Origin: UBA1672 sp050633285
Lineage (GTDB): Bacteria > Pseudomonadota > Alphaproteobacteria > Micavibrionales > Micavibrionaceae
Direction: 5' to 3'
DNA: 64,000 nt
Assembly (NCBI GenBank): GCA_050633285.1
Contig: JBOEGG010000006.1
Coordinates: forward strand, 113,741 to 177,740
Positions 9,352-17,369 of this stretch are shown here, piece after piece. The notes under the pieces are model-generated. The model made no database searches and was not told where the DNA came from. It saw only the letters and a list, made by a program, of their open reading frames with translations. Positions within the stretch are counted from its first letter, which is position 1. Every line of letters starts with the position of its first letter. A program made the position numbers and the translations under genes.

Positions 9352-10101
9352 GTGGCAAACCCAATTCATCAGTTTGTAGTTGAACCTTTAGCACCAACTT
9401 TAGAAGTTGCCGGTTTAGATATAACATTTACAAACTCATCACTATGGATGTTAATTGCCGCTGTAACATCTGCACTATTCTTAAGTTTGGCAATGCGTAA
9501 AAGCGCCCTTATCCCGGGCCGTATGCAAATGTCTGCTGAGCTTCTATATGAATTCATAGGTAAAATGGTAAGCGATAATATTGGTAAAAAAGGTAAACAA
9601 TACTTCCCTTTTATATTTACAATATTCATGTTCGTTCTAATTGGTAACATCCTCGGTCTTGTACCATACTCATTTACCTTTACATCACATATTATTGTAA
9701 CAGGCGTTATGGCACTAACAGTGATGTTTATGACCATTATCTTTGGTCTTTATAATCATGGCCTTAAATTCTTTTCACTATTCTTACCCCCAAATGTTCC
9801 ATGGTGGTTGGTTGCATTTGTTGTGCCTATTGAAATCCTGTCATTCTTTGTCCGCCCAATCACACACTCCGTACGTTTATGTGCGAATATGATGGCTGGT
9901 CACATTATTCTAAAAGTCGTTGTGAGTTTCTCTGTTGCTGCGGCAAGTATGGGAACGGCATGGGCTGTATTGGGAATATTCCCTGTGTTAATTGACGTTG
10001 CATTTTTGATGTTCGAACTATTGGTTGCCGGCATCCAAGCATACGTTTTTGCGATTTTGTCATGTGTTTATCTAAAAGATAGTGTTGATCTTCACCACTA
10101 A
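9352..10101 (+). CDS. atpB: ATP synthase F0 subunit a
   Basis: Subunit a forms the proton half-channels against the c-ring. The 249-residue protein has five to six membrane helices; HSVRLCANMMAGH contains the essential Arg of helix 4 (Arg210 in E. coli numbering). It starts with GTG, preceded by GCGGAGATAATAC, a good ribosome-binding site. It lies in the usual alphaproteobacterial F0 order I-B-E-F'-F; the F1 genes are not in the window, as is normal for this group where F0 and F1 are separate operons. Confidence 0.96.
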   Translation: MANPIHQFVVEPLAPTLEVAGLDITFTNSSLWMLIAAVTSALFLSLAMRKSALIPGRMQMSAELLYEFIGKMVSDNIGKKGKQYFPFIFTIFMFVLIGNILGLVPYSFTFTSHIIVTGVMALTVMFMTIIFGLYNHGLKFFSLFLPPNVPWWLVAFVVPIEILSFFVRPITHSVRLCANMMAGHIILKVVVSFSVAAASMGTAWAVLGIFPVLIDVAFLMFELLVAGIQAYVFAILSCVYLKDSVDLHH

Positions 10102-10166
10102 ATCTGTATGATCTCACCGACGAAAAATTAAGGTTTTTTGAACAACATTTTTAAAAGGAAAAAACA

Positions 10167-10394
10167 ATGGAATTAGAAGCTGCTAAACTTATTGCCGGTG
10201 CTTTGGTAACACTACCTGCACTTGGTGCCGCATTTGGTTTGGGTCTTTACTTTGCTGCATACAACAATGCAATTGCACGTAACCCAGAAACAAAGAAACT
10301 ACTAGATGAGAAATTCTTCCTTATCTTGGCGTTTATTGAAGCTCTAGGTATTATTCCGATCGGTATCGGTGCAGCTATGCTATTTGGTGGTTAA
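10167..10394 (+). CDS. atpE: ATP synthase F0 subunit c
   Basis: The c-subunit is a 75-residue helical hairpin that forms the rotor ring. The ion-binding carboxylate is Glu58 in AFIEALGI and the polar loop is ARNPE. There is no Na+-type Gln/Glu-Ser-Thr set, so it is probably proton-driven. The first helix is unusual: the Gly-x-Gly repeat that packs neighbouring subunits is shortened to GAAFGLGLYFAA and contains a proline (TLPALG, Pro17). The ribosome-binding site is AAAAGGAAAA. Confidence 0.95.
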   Translation: MELEAAKLIAGALVTLPALGAAFGLGLYFAAYNNAIARNPETKKLLDEKFFLILAFIEALGIIPIGIGAAMLFGG

Positions 10395-10450
10395 TCCACT
10401 ATTGGCAACAATATACTTGTAATATAGTAACTAAGTAATCAGGAAGACCG

Positions 10451-11062
10451 ATGATAAAGAAACTCACCGTTTCTAGTTTTTTAACGTTCATTTATGCAAC
10501 ACAAGCCTACGCTGGTGGTGCTGATAAGGCTTCGTCACATCACGGTGGTGGGCATCATGAAACTTCTGGCGGTCTTCCCCAACTTGATCCTTCTTCATAT
10601 ACAAGTCAGACATTCTGGCTACTTGCGATTTTCTTGGTACTTTATGTTTTCTTTTCAAAGAAATCATTACCGGAAATTTCACAAACTATCGAAAATAGAT
10701 CAGAGCGCATCCAAAACGACCTCGACACTGCAGAGCGTTTAAAAGAGGAAGTTGCATCTGTTCAATCTTCATATGAAGAAAGCCTACAATCTTCTCGCGA
10801 AGAATCTGCGGCCCTATTCAAATCTGTTGAAGAGGACATAAAGAGTAAAGCAGAAGATGAAGCCAAAAAGTTTCAAGACTATTCCGCTAAGAAAACAGCA
10901 GAATTAGAAGAAAACATCAATAAAGCACGCAGCAAAGCCATGGAAGACATGAGCGAAGTTGCCGCAGAAGTTGCCGCACAAGCAGCAGAAAAAATAATTG
11001 GTGTTCCCACAGATGCAGACAGCGCAAAGGCCGTTGTTAAATCGTTAAACAAGGCCGCTTAG
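10451..11062 (+). CDS. atpF2: ATP synthase F0 subunit b' (AtpF2)
   Basis: The b' stalk subunit pairs with b to hold F1 to F0, as in photosynthetic bacteria and other alphaproteobacteria. The 203-residue protein has an N-terminal signal-like segment, a His-rich stretch (SSHHGGGHH), one membrane helix (FWLLAIFLVLYVFFS, about residues 55-70) and a long charged helix. The His-rich N-terminus and the order c-b'-b match the family. Confidence 0.92.
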   Translation: MIKKLTVSSFLTFIYATQAYAGGADKASSHHGGGHHETSGGLPQLDPSSYTSQTFWLLAIFLVLYVFFSKKSLPEISQTIENRSERIQNDLDTAERLKEEVASVQSSYEESLQSSREESAALFKSVEEDIKSKAEDEAKKFQDYSAKKTAELEENINKARSKAMEDMSEVAAEVAAQAAEKIIGVPTDADSAKAVVKSLNKAA

Positions 11063-11074
11063 GAGTTTTAAGCA

Positions 11075-11566
11075 ATGGAAGCATTACTACAAGATTCACA
11101 TTTTTGGTTTACACTCTCTTTTTTGATATTTGCAGTAATTATCATTAAGCTTGGCCTACCCGCTTTAAATGCTCTACTGGACTCACGGATTGAAGACATT
11201 AAAAAAGATCTTGAGACTTCTGAAAACCTACGTGTAGAAGCGCAAGAAATGCTCGCGCAATATCAACGTAAGCATAGAGATGCAGTTCAAGAAGCAGAAA
11301 AAATAATTACAACTGCAAACGAAAATGCACGTCAGGTTAAAGAGAATGCAGAAGCAGACCTTGAAGCAGTTATTCGCAGACGCGAAGATCAGCTCACTGA
11401 CCGTCTACAGCGCATGGAACAAAATGCGATTAATGAAATTCAATCATACGCAGCTGATCTAGCAATGAGCGCGGCAACTCAGATTATTGTTGAAAAGCTT
11501 GACAAAAAAGCCAATGCAAAGTTAGTTGAACAATCCATAAGTAATCTTGAAAAGAATGTTGCTTAA
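11075..11566 (+). CDS. atpF: ATP synthase F0 subunit b
   Basis: The b subunit of the peripheral stalk, 163 residues, with an N-terminal membrane helix (FWFTLSFLIFAVIIIKL) and a long amphipathic helix ending in VEKLDKKANAKLVEQSISNL. It starts 12 bases after b' and is the last gene of the F0 operon. The ribosome-binding site is TAGGAGTTTTAAGC. Confidence 0.95.
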   Translation: MEALLQDSHFWFTLSFLIFAVIIIKLGLPALNALLDSRIEDIKKDLETSENLRVEAQEMLAQYQRKHRDAVQEAEKIITTANENARQVKENAEADLEAVIRRREDQLTDRLQRMEQNAINEIQSYAADLAMSAATQIIVEKLDKKANAKLVEQSISNLEKNVA

Positions 11567-11630
11567 GGGATGATATAGCTTAAATTACGCTATGTCATAT
11601 GTTCCAACATATATATAGCAGGTTTTCGTT

Positions 11631-12908
11631 ATGTCAGAGGCACTCTCAACTTTATCACCACAAGAAATAGTAGAAACACTTGGCAAAGCAACCAAGTCCG
11701 CCTCTCGTATACTCGTAGAAACTCCAACTGAACAAATCAATGCGTTTTTGGCTGATTTGACCCAACAACTCCGTCAAAATACAGATTTTATTCTCTCAGA
11801 AAATAAAAAAGATTTAGCAGCCGCAAAACAACGCGGCCTTACAAAAGCTATGATTGACCGTCTTGCCTTGGATAATGAGCGCATTGAAGGTATCGCTCAA
11901 GGTGTAGAAACTGTCCAAAACCTCGAAGACCCTGTCGGAAGAGTGCTATGGGAACAAAAGCGTCCTAATGGCTTGAGAATACAACGTGTAGCCTGCCCTA
12001 TCGGTGTTTTTGGCATGATCTACGAATCTCGCCCAAACGTCACAGTCGACGCGTCTATATTGTGTCTAAAATCACATAACGCCGTTATTCTACGCGGTGG
12101 CTCAGAAAGCTTATACAGCTCCCTAGCACTACACAGCATAATTCAAGACACATTAGAAAATAATGACCTTCCCAAAGCCGCCGTATCAATGATCCCGATC
12201 AAAGACCGTGAAGCTGTTGGCGCAATGTTAAAGGCAGCACAATATATAGATGTTATGATCCCTCGTGGAGGCCATAGCCTGATTGAGCGTGTAATGAACG
12301 AGGCCAGAATGCCTGTTTTTGGGCATCTTGATGGCCTATGCCATGTTTATATAGACAAAAGTGCCAACGCAACGATTGCCAAAGAAGTAACACTAAATGC
12401 AAAAATGCGCCGTACCGGCATTTGCGGAGCAATGGAAACCCTGTTACTTGACAACAACTTAGACAAAGATACCGCTAAATCAATACTTACGAACATATTA
12501 GATTCAGGCTGTAACGTTGTCGGTGATGCGCAAGTACAAACATTAGATCCCCGTATCGGCGCAGCATCAAACGAAGATTGGACAACAGAATATCTCGATG
12601 CGAAACTAAGTTGCCGCTATGTTGATGATATAAATAAAGCCGTTGAACATATAAATACGAATGGCTCCCACCATACAGATTCGATCATCGCAGAAGATGC
12701 AGACGCTGTACGTTATTTCCAAAATAACGTTGATAGTGGTATTGTCATGCATAATGCATCAACGCAATTTGCCGACGGGGGAGAGTTTGGTATGGGCGCA
12801 GAAATTGGCATAGCAACAGGTAAAATGCATGCGCGTGGCCCTGTTGGACTGGAACAGCTTTGTACCTATAAATATTTAGTTCATGGAACAGGTCAAGTTA
12901 GACCATAA
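11631..12908 (+). CDS. proA: Gamma-glutamyl phosphate reductase
   Basis: ProA reduces gamma-glutamyl phosphate to glutamate semialdehyde with NADPH, the second step of proline synthesis. The 425-residue protein is full-length, with the aldehyde-dehydrogenase-like catalytic Cys in MRRTGICGAMETLL, the IPRGGHSLIERVM nucleotide/substrate region and the C-terminal GPVGLEQLCTYKY signature. proB, its usual partner, is not beside it. The order proA-nadD-rsfS-rlmH is conserved in alphaproteobacteria; here it follows the F0 operon. Confidence 0.96.
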   Translation: MSEALSTLSPQEIVETLGKATKSASRILVETPTEQINAFLADLTQQLRQNTDFILSENKKDLAAAKQRGLTKAMIDRLALDNERIEGIAQGVETVQNLEDPVGRVLWEQKRPNGLRIQRVACPIGVFGMIYESRPNVTVDASILCLKSHNAVILRGGSESLYSSLALHSIIQDTLENNDLPKAAVSMIPIKDREAVGAMLKAAQYIDVMIPRGGHSLIERVMNEARMPVFGHLDGLCHVYIDKSANATIAKEVTLNAKMRRTGICGAMETLLLDNNLDKDTAKSILTNILDSGCNVVGDAQVQTLDPRIGAASNEDWTTEYLDAKLSCRYVDDINKAVEHINTNGSHHTDSIIAEDADAVRYFQNNVDSGIVMHNASTQFADGGEFGMGAEIGIATGKMHARGPVGLEQLCTYKYLVHGTGQVRP

Positions 12909-12918
12909 AAGGTAGATC

Positions 12919-13548
12919 ATGCCCCTCTTCTCTGAACCCACCTTGCACAATTCAATACGTTGGAAAAATATGCGTGTTGGGTTACTTGGCGGCTCTTTCA
13001 ATCCGCCCCATGAGGGACACTTGCATATATCTAAAACCGTTCTGAAGTCACTACATTTAGATGCTGTATGGTGGCTTGTAACACCTCAAAACCCACTAAA
13101 AAACGCGAAAAATCTTCTACCCGTCGAAAAACGCGTAAGTTTGTCAAAGCAATTAATAGACCACCCAAAAATCATTGCCACCTCAATTGAGCAACAATTT
13201 CAATCACAATATAGCTACCAAACAGTCAAAGCCCTCAAGAAAAACTACCCTCACACACAGTTTGCATGGATTACAGGTATGGATAATGCCCATAACTTCC
13301 ATCTTTGGAATAAATGGAAAGACATATTACAAGAAATCTGCATGATCCACATTACCCGCCACCCTCCTGTCAAACTGATTAAATCCTGTCCTATACGTTT
13401 TTTATCTCACCAAAAACATATAACTCTAGATAGAGGAGCCGCCGTTCCCCTCGATTCGAATACAACATACTGGCTGTTACAAAAGAAAATGATCAATATT
13501 TCTTCCACTGAGATTCGAGCAAAAAATAAAGCTATAACAGGTAACTAA
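12919..13548 (+). CDS. nadD: Nicotinate-nucleotide adenylyltransferase
   Basis: NadD adenylates nicotinate mononucleotide in NAD synthesis. The nucleotidyltransferase signature GGSFNPPHEGH is at the N-terminus of the core, WITGMDNAHNFHLW is in the middle and ISSTEIR is at the end. The listed start (12919) has an AAAGG ribosome-binding site and gives a 17-residue leader; an internal ATG at 12970 (MRVGLLGG) is the family-typical start and could be the true one. It begins 10 bases after proA. Confidence 0.92.
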   Translation: MPLFSEPTLHNSIRWKNMRVGLLGGSFNPPHEGHLHISKTVLKSLHLDAVWWLVTPQNPLKNAKNLLPVEKRVSLSKQLIDHPKIIATSIEQQFQSQYSYQTVKALKKNYPHTQFAWITGMDNAHNFHLWNKWKDILQEICMIHITRHPPVKLIKSCPIRFLSHQKHITLDRGAAVPLDSNTTYWLLQKKMINISSTEIRAKNKAITGN

Positions 13549-13581
13549 GAATTATTGTTGCACAGCACCACCCGAATACCT

Positions 13582-13610
13582 TTGCGCTTCGTAAGAAAAC
13601 CTCATATAAT
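13582..13610 (+). promoter_or_regulatory. Sigma-70-like promoter of a candidate small RNA
   Basis: A TTGCGC -35 box (13582-13587), a 17-base spacer and a perfect TATAAT -10 box (13605-13610). It is the best housekeeping promoter that I noticed in the window, and it lies in a stretch with no substantial reading frame. A transcript would start near 13617 and reach a strong terminator at 13750-13777. Confidence 0.6.
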
Positions 13611-13616
13611 ATAACT

Positions 13617-13777
13617 ATGAGATTAGGATTAATTACTATATCTTGCAGAAAGGAACAGGTGACGCGTTGGATATAAACAATCGTCAGACTGAATATTTCG
13701 GTGCTAACGGCTTTAAGGCCCTAATAAAGCGGTCAAGGCATTTTATGAACTGAACCCGTATATGGTTCGGTTTTTTT
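13617..13777 (+). ncRNA. Candidate small RNA of about 160 nt between nadD and rsfS
   Basis: A stretch bounded by a good promoter (13582-13610) and an intrinsic terminator (13750-13777), without a substantial reading frame (only a 19-codon ATG frame at 13618). It is not 6S RNA (found at 29552-29723), and I do not see the SRP RNA tetraloop motif or a tmRNA tag. It could be an independent small RNA or the terminated leader of rsfS. A short G/C-rich palindrome (GGCTTTAAGGCC) lies in the centre. The family is not recognised. Confidence 0.45.
13750..13777 (+). terminator. Intrinsic terminator upstream of rsfS
   Basis: A stem CTGAACC/GGTTCGG of seven pairs (one G-U) with a seven-base loop, followed by seven T residues (13771-13777). 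Confidence 0.8.
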
Positions 13778-13836
13778 ATGTCTAAATACTATGGAATGCC
13801 GTTCGTCACTATAACGTAACAAACAGGAGGACACAC

Positions 13837-14223
13837 ATTCATACAGATAAAGAAAATGCACTTTTGAGTGCAGCTGAAATAAAGAAGCTTATTGAACAAA
13901 CTTTAGATACAAATAAAGCAGCTGATATTGTTTCTATCGAAATTGCGGATAGCTCACTTGCCGATCATATGATTGTGGCATCAGGAACATCCTCACGCCA
14001 TGTTGCATCTCTCGCACGGAACCTAAAAGATTGCCTACTGAAAAAAGGCATTAAAGGTATCACGATTGAGGGAATACCGCAGGCCGACTGGGTTGTAATG
14101 GATGCCGGTGATATTATTGTGCATTTGTTCAGACCTGAAGTACGTGAATTCTATAACATTGAAAAGATGTGGTGTGCTCACCCAACTTTTGATGTTGTTC
14201 CTGAAAGCCAAATTCAGGCATAA
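13837..14223 (+). CDS. rsfS: Ribosome silencing factor RsfS, probable ATT start
   Basis: RsfS binds uL14 and blocks joining of the ribosomal subunits. The family core is plain: SLADHMIVASGTSSRHVASLA, EGIPQADWVVMDAGDIIVHLF and REFYNIEKMW. The frame has no ATG or GTG before the conserved region. The first conventional codon is a TTG at 13864 without a ribosome-binding site, whereas a perfect AGGAGG at 13825-13830 stands six bases before an in-frame ATT at 13837. Starting there gives the N-terminus (M)HTDKENALLSAAEIKKLIEQ, of usual family length (128 residues). The start is inferred; TTG 13864 is the alternative. Confidence 0.9.
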   Translation: MHTDKENALLSAAEIKKLIEQTLDTNKAADIVSIEIADSSLADHMIVASGTSSRHVASLARNLKDCLLKKGIKGITIEGIPQADWVVMDAGDIIVHLFRPEVREFYNIEKMWCAHPTFDVVPESQIQA

Positions 14224-14277
14224 CTGAGCTTTATATTTATAACCTCCATAAATACAGTATCGGAGCTTAATAGCCGT

Positions 14278-14736
14278 ATGCTTAAAGTAGATATTATCTG
14301 TATAGGCCGTTTGAAAAAAGGCCCATATTACGAACTCATTGAATATTATAAAAAACGCACAAGTTGGAATTTGAAAATATATGAGTTCGAATCCAAACAA
14401 AATGATCCAAAAAAATGCCAGCAAGAAGAAAGCGAAAGAATCCTAAAACAATTGGATAACAACGCCATCGTTATTGCCTTAGATGAACGTGGGGATGGCT
14501 TAAAATCTCTCGATTTTGCGCAAACAATTCAAAACTTTATGAATAACGGTGAAAACCATCTTCAATTTATTATTGGCGGTGCAGATGGCCTGACAGAAGA
14601 TGTCCGCAACCATACAAATATTCTCCTCAGCTTTGGACAACAAACATGGCCACATATACTTGCCAGAGTGATGCTTTTAGAGCAGATTTATAGAGCTCAG
14701 CAGATTCTTGCAGGGCATCCCTATCACAGGGAATGA
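14278..14736 (+). CDS. rlmH: 23S rRNA pseudouridine-1915 N3-methyltransferase RlmH
   Basis: RlmH (SPOUT family, YbeA) methylates pseudouridine 1915 in helix 69 of 23S rRNA. The 152-residue protein is full-length, with the knot motifs FIIGGADGL and LLEQIYRAQQILAGHPYHRE. It follows rsfS by 54 bases, the usual pairing. Confidence 0.96.
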   Translation: MLKVDIICIGRLKKGPYYELIEYYKKRTSWNLKIYEFESKQNDPKKCQQEESERILKQLDNNAIVIALDERGDGLKSLDFAQTIQNFMNNGENHLQFIIGGADGLTEDVRNHTNILLSFGQQTWPHILARVMLLEQIYRAQQILAGHPYHRE

Positions 14737-14767
14737 TAAACCATCGTCTAAAGTGTTATATATACAT

Positions 14768-15946
14768 ATGCTCAGGCAAATTATTACATACACAATTACA
14801 CTTCTGATAATTTGCCAGCCGCTAGCTGCGCAAAGTAAACCACCAGTGCCAAAATCCAAACCCGCCGACCTCAATACTCTGGACAAAGAGCTTAAAGAAG
14901 AAACACAGAAAAAACAAAACCTGGAGCAACAGGCAAAAGAAATAGATAAAGAGTTAGATACGACCAAAGAAAAACTTATTTCTATCGCTACCGAAGTACA
15001 ATCAAATGAAGAAAAACTAAAATCTTACCAGAAGCGTATTACCTCGTTAGAAATTCGTAAATCAATCCTTGTTGATAACCTCAATAAAGACAGAGCATCC
15101 ATCGCACGCCTTATCCTTGCACTTGAGCGCATACGCCGAATGCCCCCCGAAGCAATGCTCGCAACCCCTGAAACACCATATAAAACAGCGCAGAGCGCTA
15201 TGTTGATGAGTGAAATTTTACCTGCAATCAATAAACATGCAGATAAACTAAAAGAAAATTTAGAAACCCTCACGCTCGTTTCCAAAGAATTACAAAATGA
15301 AAAATCTGCACTGATAGAAGATTCTGAGAAGCTAAGAAAACAACATGAACAGATCACAAAATTAGTAATACAGCGTAAAAAACTCTACACCAACATCAAT
15401 GATGATCTTAAGGCACATGAGCTTTCCATCCAGAAAATATCACTTCAAGCCAAAAACCTGAAAGAGTTAGTAGACAGAATAAAAAAAGAAGAAGCTAAAG
15501 AACAACAGCGTAAGAAAACAGCCCTTATGGTTCGCCCTAACCCCACTCCTAAAATAGAGCATGATGGGAATAGCCGCCTGCCTATCTCAGGCATCGTTAG
15601 AACGCGTTATAATCAAAAAGATAATTTAGGCGCAAAAAGTAAAGGAATAACAATAGAAGGTCGTCCGGCCGCCCTAGTCGTTAGCCCCATGAACGGCCGC
15701 ATACAGTTTACCGGATCATTCAAACGCTATGGTAATATTGTTATTATAGAGCACACAAACGGCTATCACAGCTTAGTCGCTGGCCTTGAAACAATCAACA
15801 GCGTCGTAGGCGATACCGTAAAATCTGGTGAACCTATAGGATTATTACCAAATTCTACTTTAATTCCCCGTCCAACACTATATTATGAGCTCAGAAAAAA
15901 TGGTAAGGCCATCAATCCGTCGGTCAAATTCGCAGACTTGGGATAA
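14768..15946 (+). CDS. EnvC-like murein hydrolase activator (degenerate LytM/M23)
   Basis: Exported protein of 392 residues: signal peptide MLRQIITYTITLLIICQPLAAQ, two long coiled-coil regions (about residues 30-115 and 165-245) and a C-terminal LytM/M23 fold (about 270-390). The metal ligands of active M23 peptidases are missing: the HxGxD-type site reads KGITIEGRPA, the usual HxH is HSLVAGL and the final His is Tyr (LYYELRKNGK). That degeneration, with the coiled coils, marks EnvC-type activators of amidases in cell division. An earlier ATG at 14708 overlaps rlmH and lacks the signal peptide at its N-terminus, so I chose 14768. Confidence 0.88.
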   Translation: MLRQIITYTITLLIICQPLAAQSKPPVPKSKPADLNTLDKELKEETQKKQNLEQQAKEIDKELDTTKEKLISIATEVQSNEEKLKSYQKRITSLEIRKSILVDNLNKDRASIARLILALERIRRMPPEAMLATPETPYKTAQSAMLMSEILPAINKHADKLKENLETLTLVSKELQNEKSALIEDSEKLRKQHEQITKLVIQRKKLYTNINDDLKAHELSIQKISLQAKNLKELVDRIKKEEAKEQQRKKTALMVRPNPTPKIEHDGNSRLPISGIVRTRYNQKDNLGAKSKGITIEGRPAALVVSPMNGRIQFTGSFKRYGNIVIIEHTNGYHSLVAGLETINSVVGDTVKSGEPIGLLPNSTLIPRPTLYYELRKNGKAINPSVKFADLG

Positions 15947-16012
15947 TAATGGCGTTATATGTCACACTGCTTAATTTTTAGCGTTTATTTTCATAAGGAA
16001 TAAAACAACACA

Positions 16013-17332
16013 ATGAAACAGGTTCTTACTCTTACAGTTTCTTGCTTAGCACTTTTATCTGCAAGCATATTCATACTTCCCGCAAACGCGCAGGATAAAA
16101 CAGCATCTGAGAAAAAGAAAGAAAGTGCATATAGTGAAACCTACCGTCAGTTAAATTTGTTTGGTGATGTTTTTGAACGCATACGTGCCGACTATGTTGA
16201 GGAAGTAAATGATAAAGAGCTTATTGAAAGTGCACTAAACGGTATGCTTTCTGATCTTGACCCACACTCAAGTTACCTGACCGAAGAAAAATTCAAGGAT
16301 ATGCGTGTAGATACAAAGGGTGAATTCGGAGGCCTTGGTATTGAAGTCACAATGGATAACGGCCTTGTGAAAGTCGTCTCGCCGATTGATGACACGCCTG
16401 CATTCCGTGCTGGCATACAATCAGGTGATTTTATTGTCAAAATTGATGACGAACCAGTTATGGGTCTAACTCTGGGCGATGCAGTTAAAAAAATGCGCGG
16501 AAAAGTCGGTAGTCCAATTGACCTTGTTGTACATAGAGAAGGAGAAGATGCTCCCCTAGATATTACAATTGTACGTGATGTGATCCAAATAAAATCCGTG
16601 CGCTCACGCATCGAAGGCAATGTTGGCTACGTCCGTGTAACAACTTTTAGTCAAAATACAGGCCCCGGCGTTCGTAAAGCGATGAAAGAAATAAATGAAG
16701 AAGTCGGTGATAAACTCATCGGCTATGTCCTTGATTTACGCAACAATCCCGGTGGATTACTCTCACAAGCAATCGAGGTCTCTGACGTCTTCCTTGAAAA
16801 AGGCGAAATCGTATCACAACGCGGCCGCCATGAAGAAGATACAGAACGCACAAACGCAACGCCCGGTGACCTCGCCGATGGTTTACCAATTGTTGTTTTG
16901 ATTAATGGTGGTTCGGCATCCGCTTCAGAAATCGTATCCGGCGCACTACAAGATCATAAACGCGCCATTGTTATGGGTACTCAATCCTTTGGTAAAGGCT
17001 CAGTCCAAACCGTAATGCCCCTCCCTGGAAACGGCGCAATGCGTATGACAACCGCGCGTTACTACACCCCTTCCGGACGCTCAATTCAAGCAAAAGGTAT
17101 CACTCCAGATATTCTCGTTGAGCAGGCCAAAATTGAAACATATGATTATCAACGCGTACGTGAATCAGATCTACGTGGCGCACTTGATAAAGATAACGGT
17201 AAAAAAGACAACAAGAAAAAAGCTGCGAATGATAATGAAGAGGAAGAAAAACCTCAAGACTATCAGCTCACACGCGCAATTGATCTACTAACAGGCTTAT
17301 CTTTATATAATGGAGCATCCGCAAAGAAATAG
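16013..17332 (+). CDS. ctpA: C-terminal processing peptidase, S41 family
   Basis: Periplasmic serine protease that trims protein C-termini or regulates murein hydrolases. The 439-residue protein has a signal peptide (ending near ILPANAQ), a PDZ domain (about residues 90-175, with GGLGIEV) and the S41 core with the catalytic Ser in GGSASASEIVSG near residue 300 and Lys in SFGKGSVQT near residue 328. The C-terminal tail is charged, with lysine runs. It follows the EnvC-like gene, a pairing conserved in alphaproteobacteria. Confidence 0.94.
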   Translation: MKQVLTLTVSCLALLSASIFILPANAQDKTASEKKKESAYSETYRQLNLFGDVFERIRADYVEEVNDKELIESALNGMLSDLDPHSSYLTEEKFKDMRVDTKGEFGGLGIEVTMDNGLVKVVSPIDDTPAFRAGIQSGDFIVKIDDEPVMGLTLGDAVKKMRGKVGSPIDLVVHREGEDAPLDITIVRDVIQIKSVRSRIEGNVGYVRVTTFSQNTGPGVRKAMKEINEEVGDKLIGYVLDLRNNPGGLLSQAIEVSDVFLEKGEIVSQRGRHEEDTERTNATPGDLADGLPIVVLINGGSASASEIVSGALQDHKRAIVMGTQSFGKGSVQTVMPLPGNGAMRMTTARYYTPSGRSIQAKGITPDILVEQAKIETYDYQRVRESDLRGALDKDNGKKDNKKKAANDNEEEEKPQDYQLTRAIDLLTGLSLYNGASAKK

Positions 17333-17369
17333 CACCGTCTGGCAAAAGCAATAAAAGGATATAAAACGT

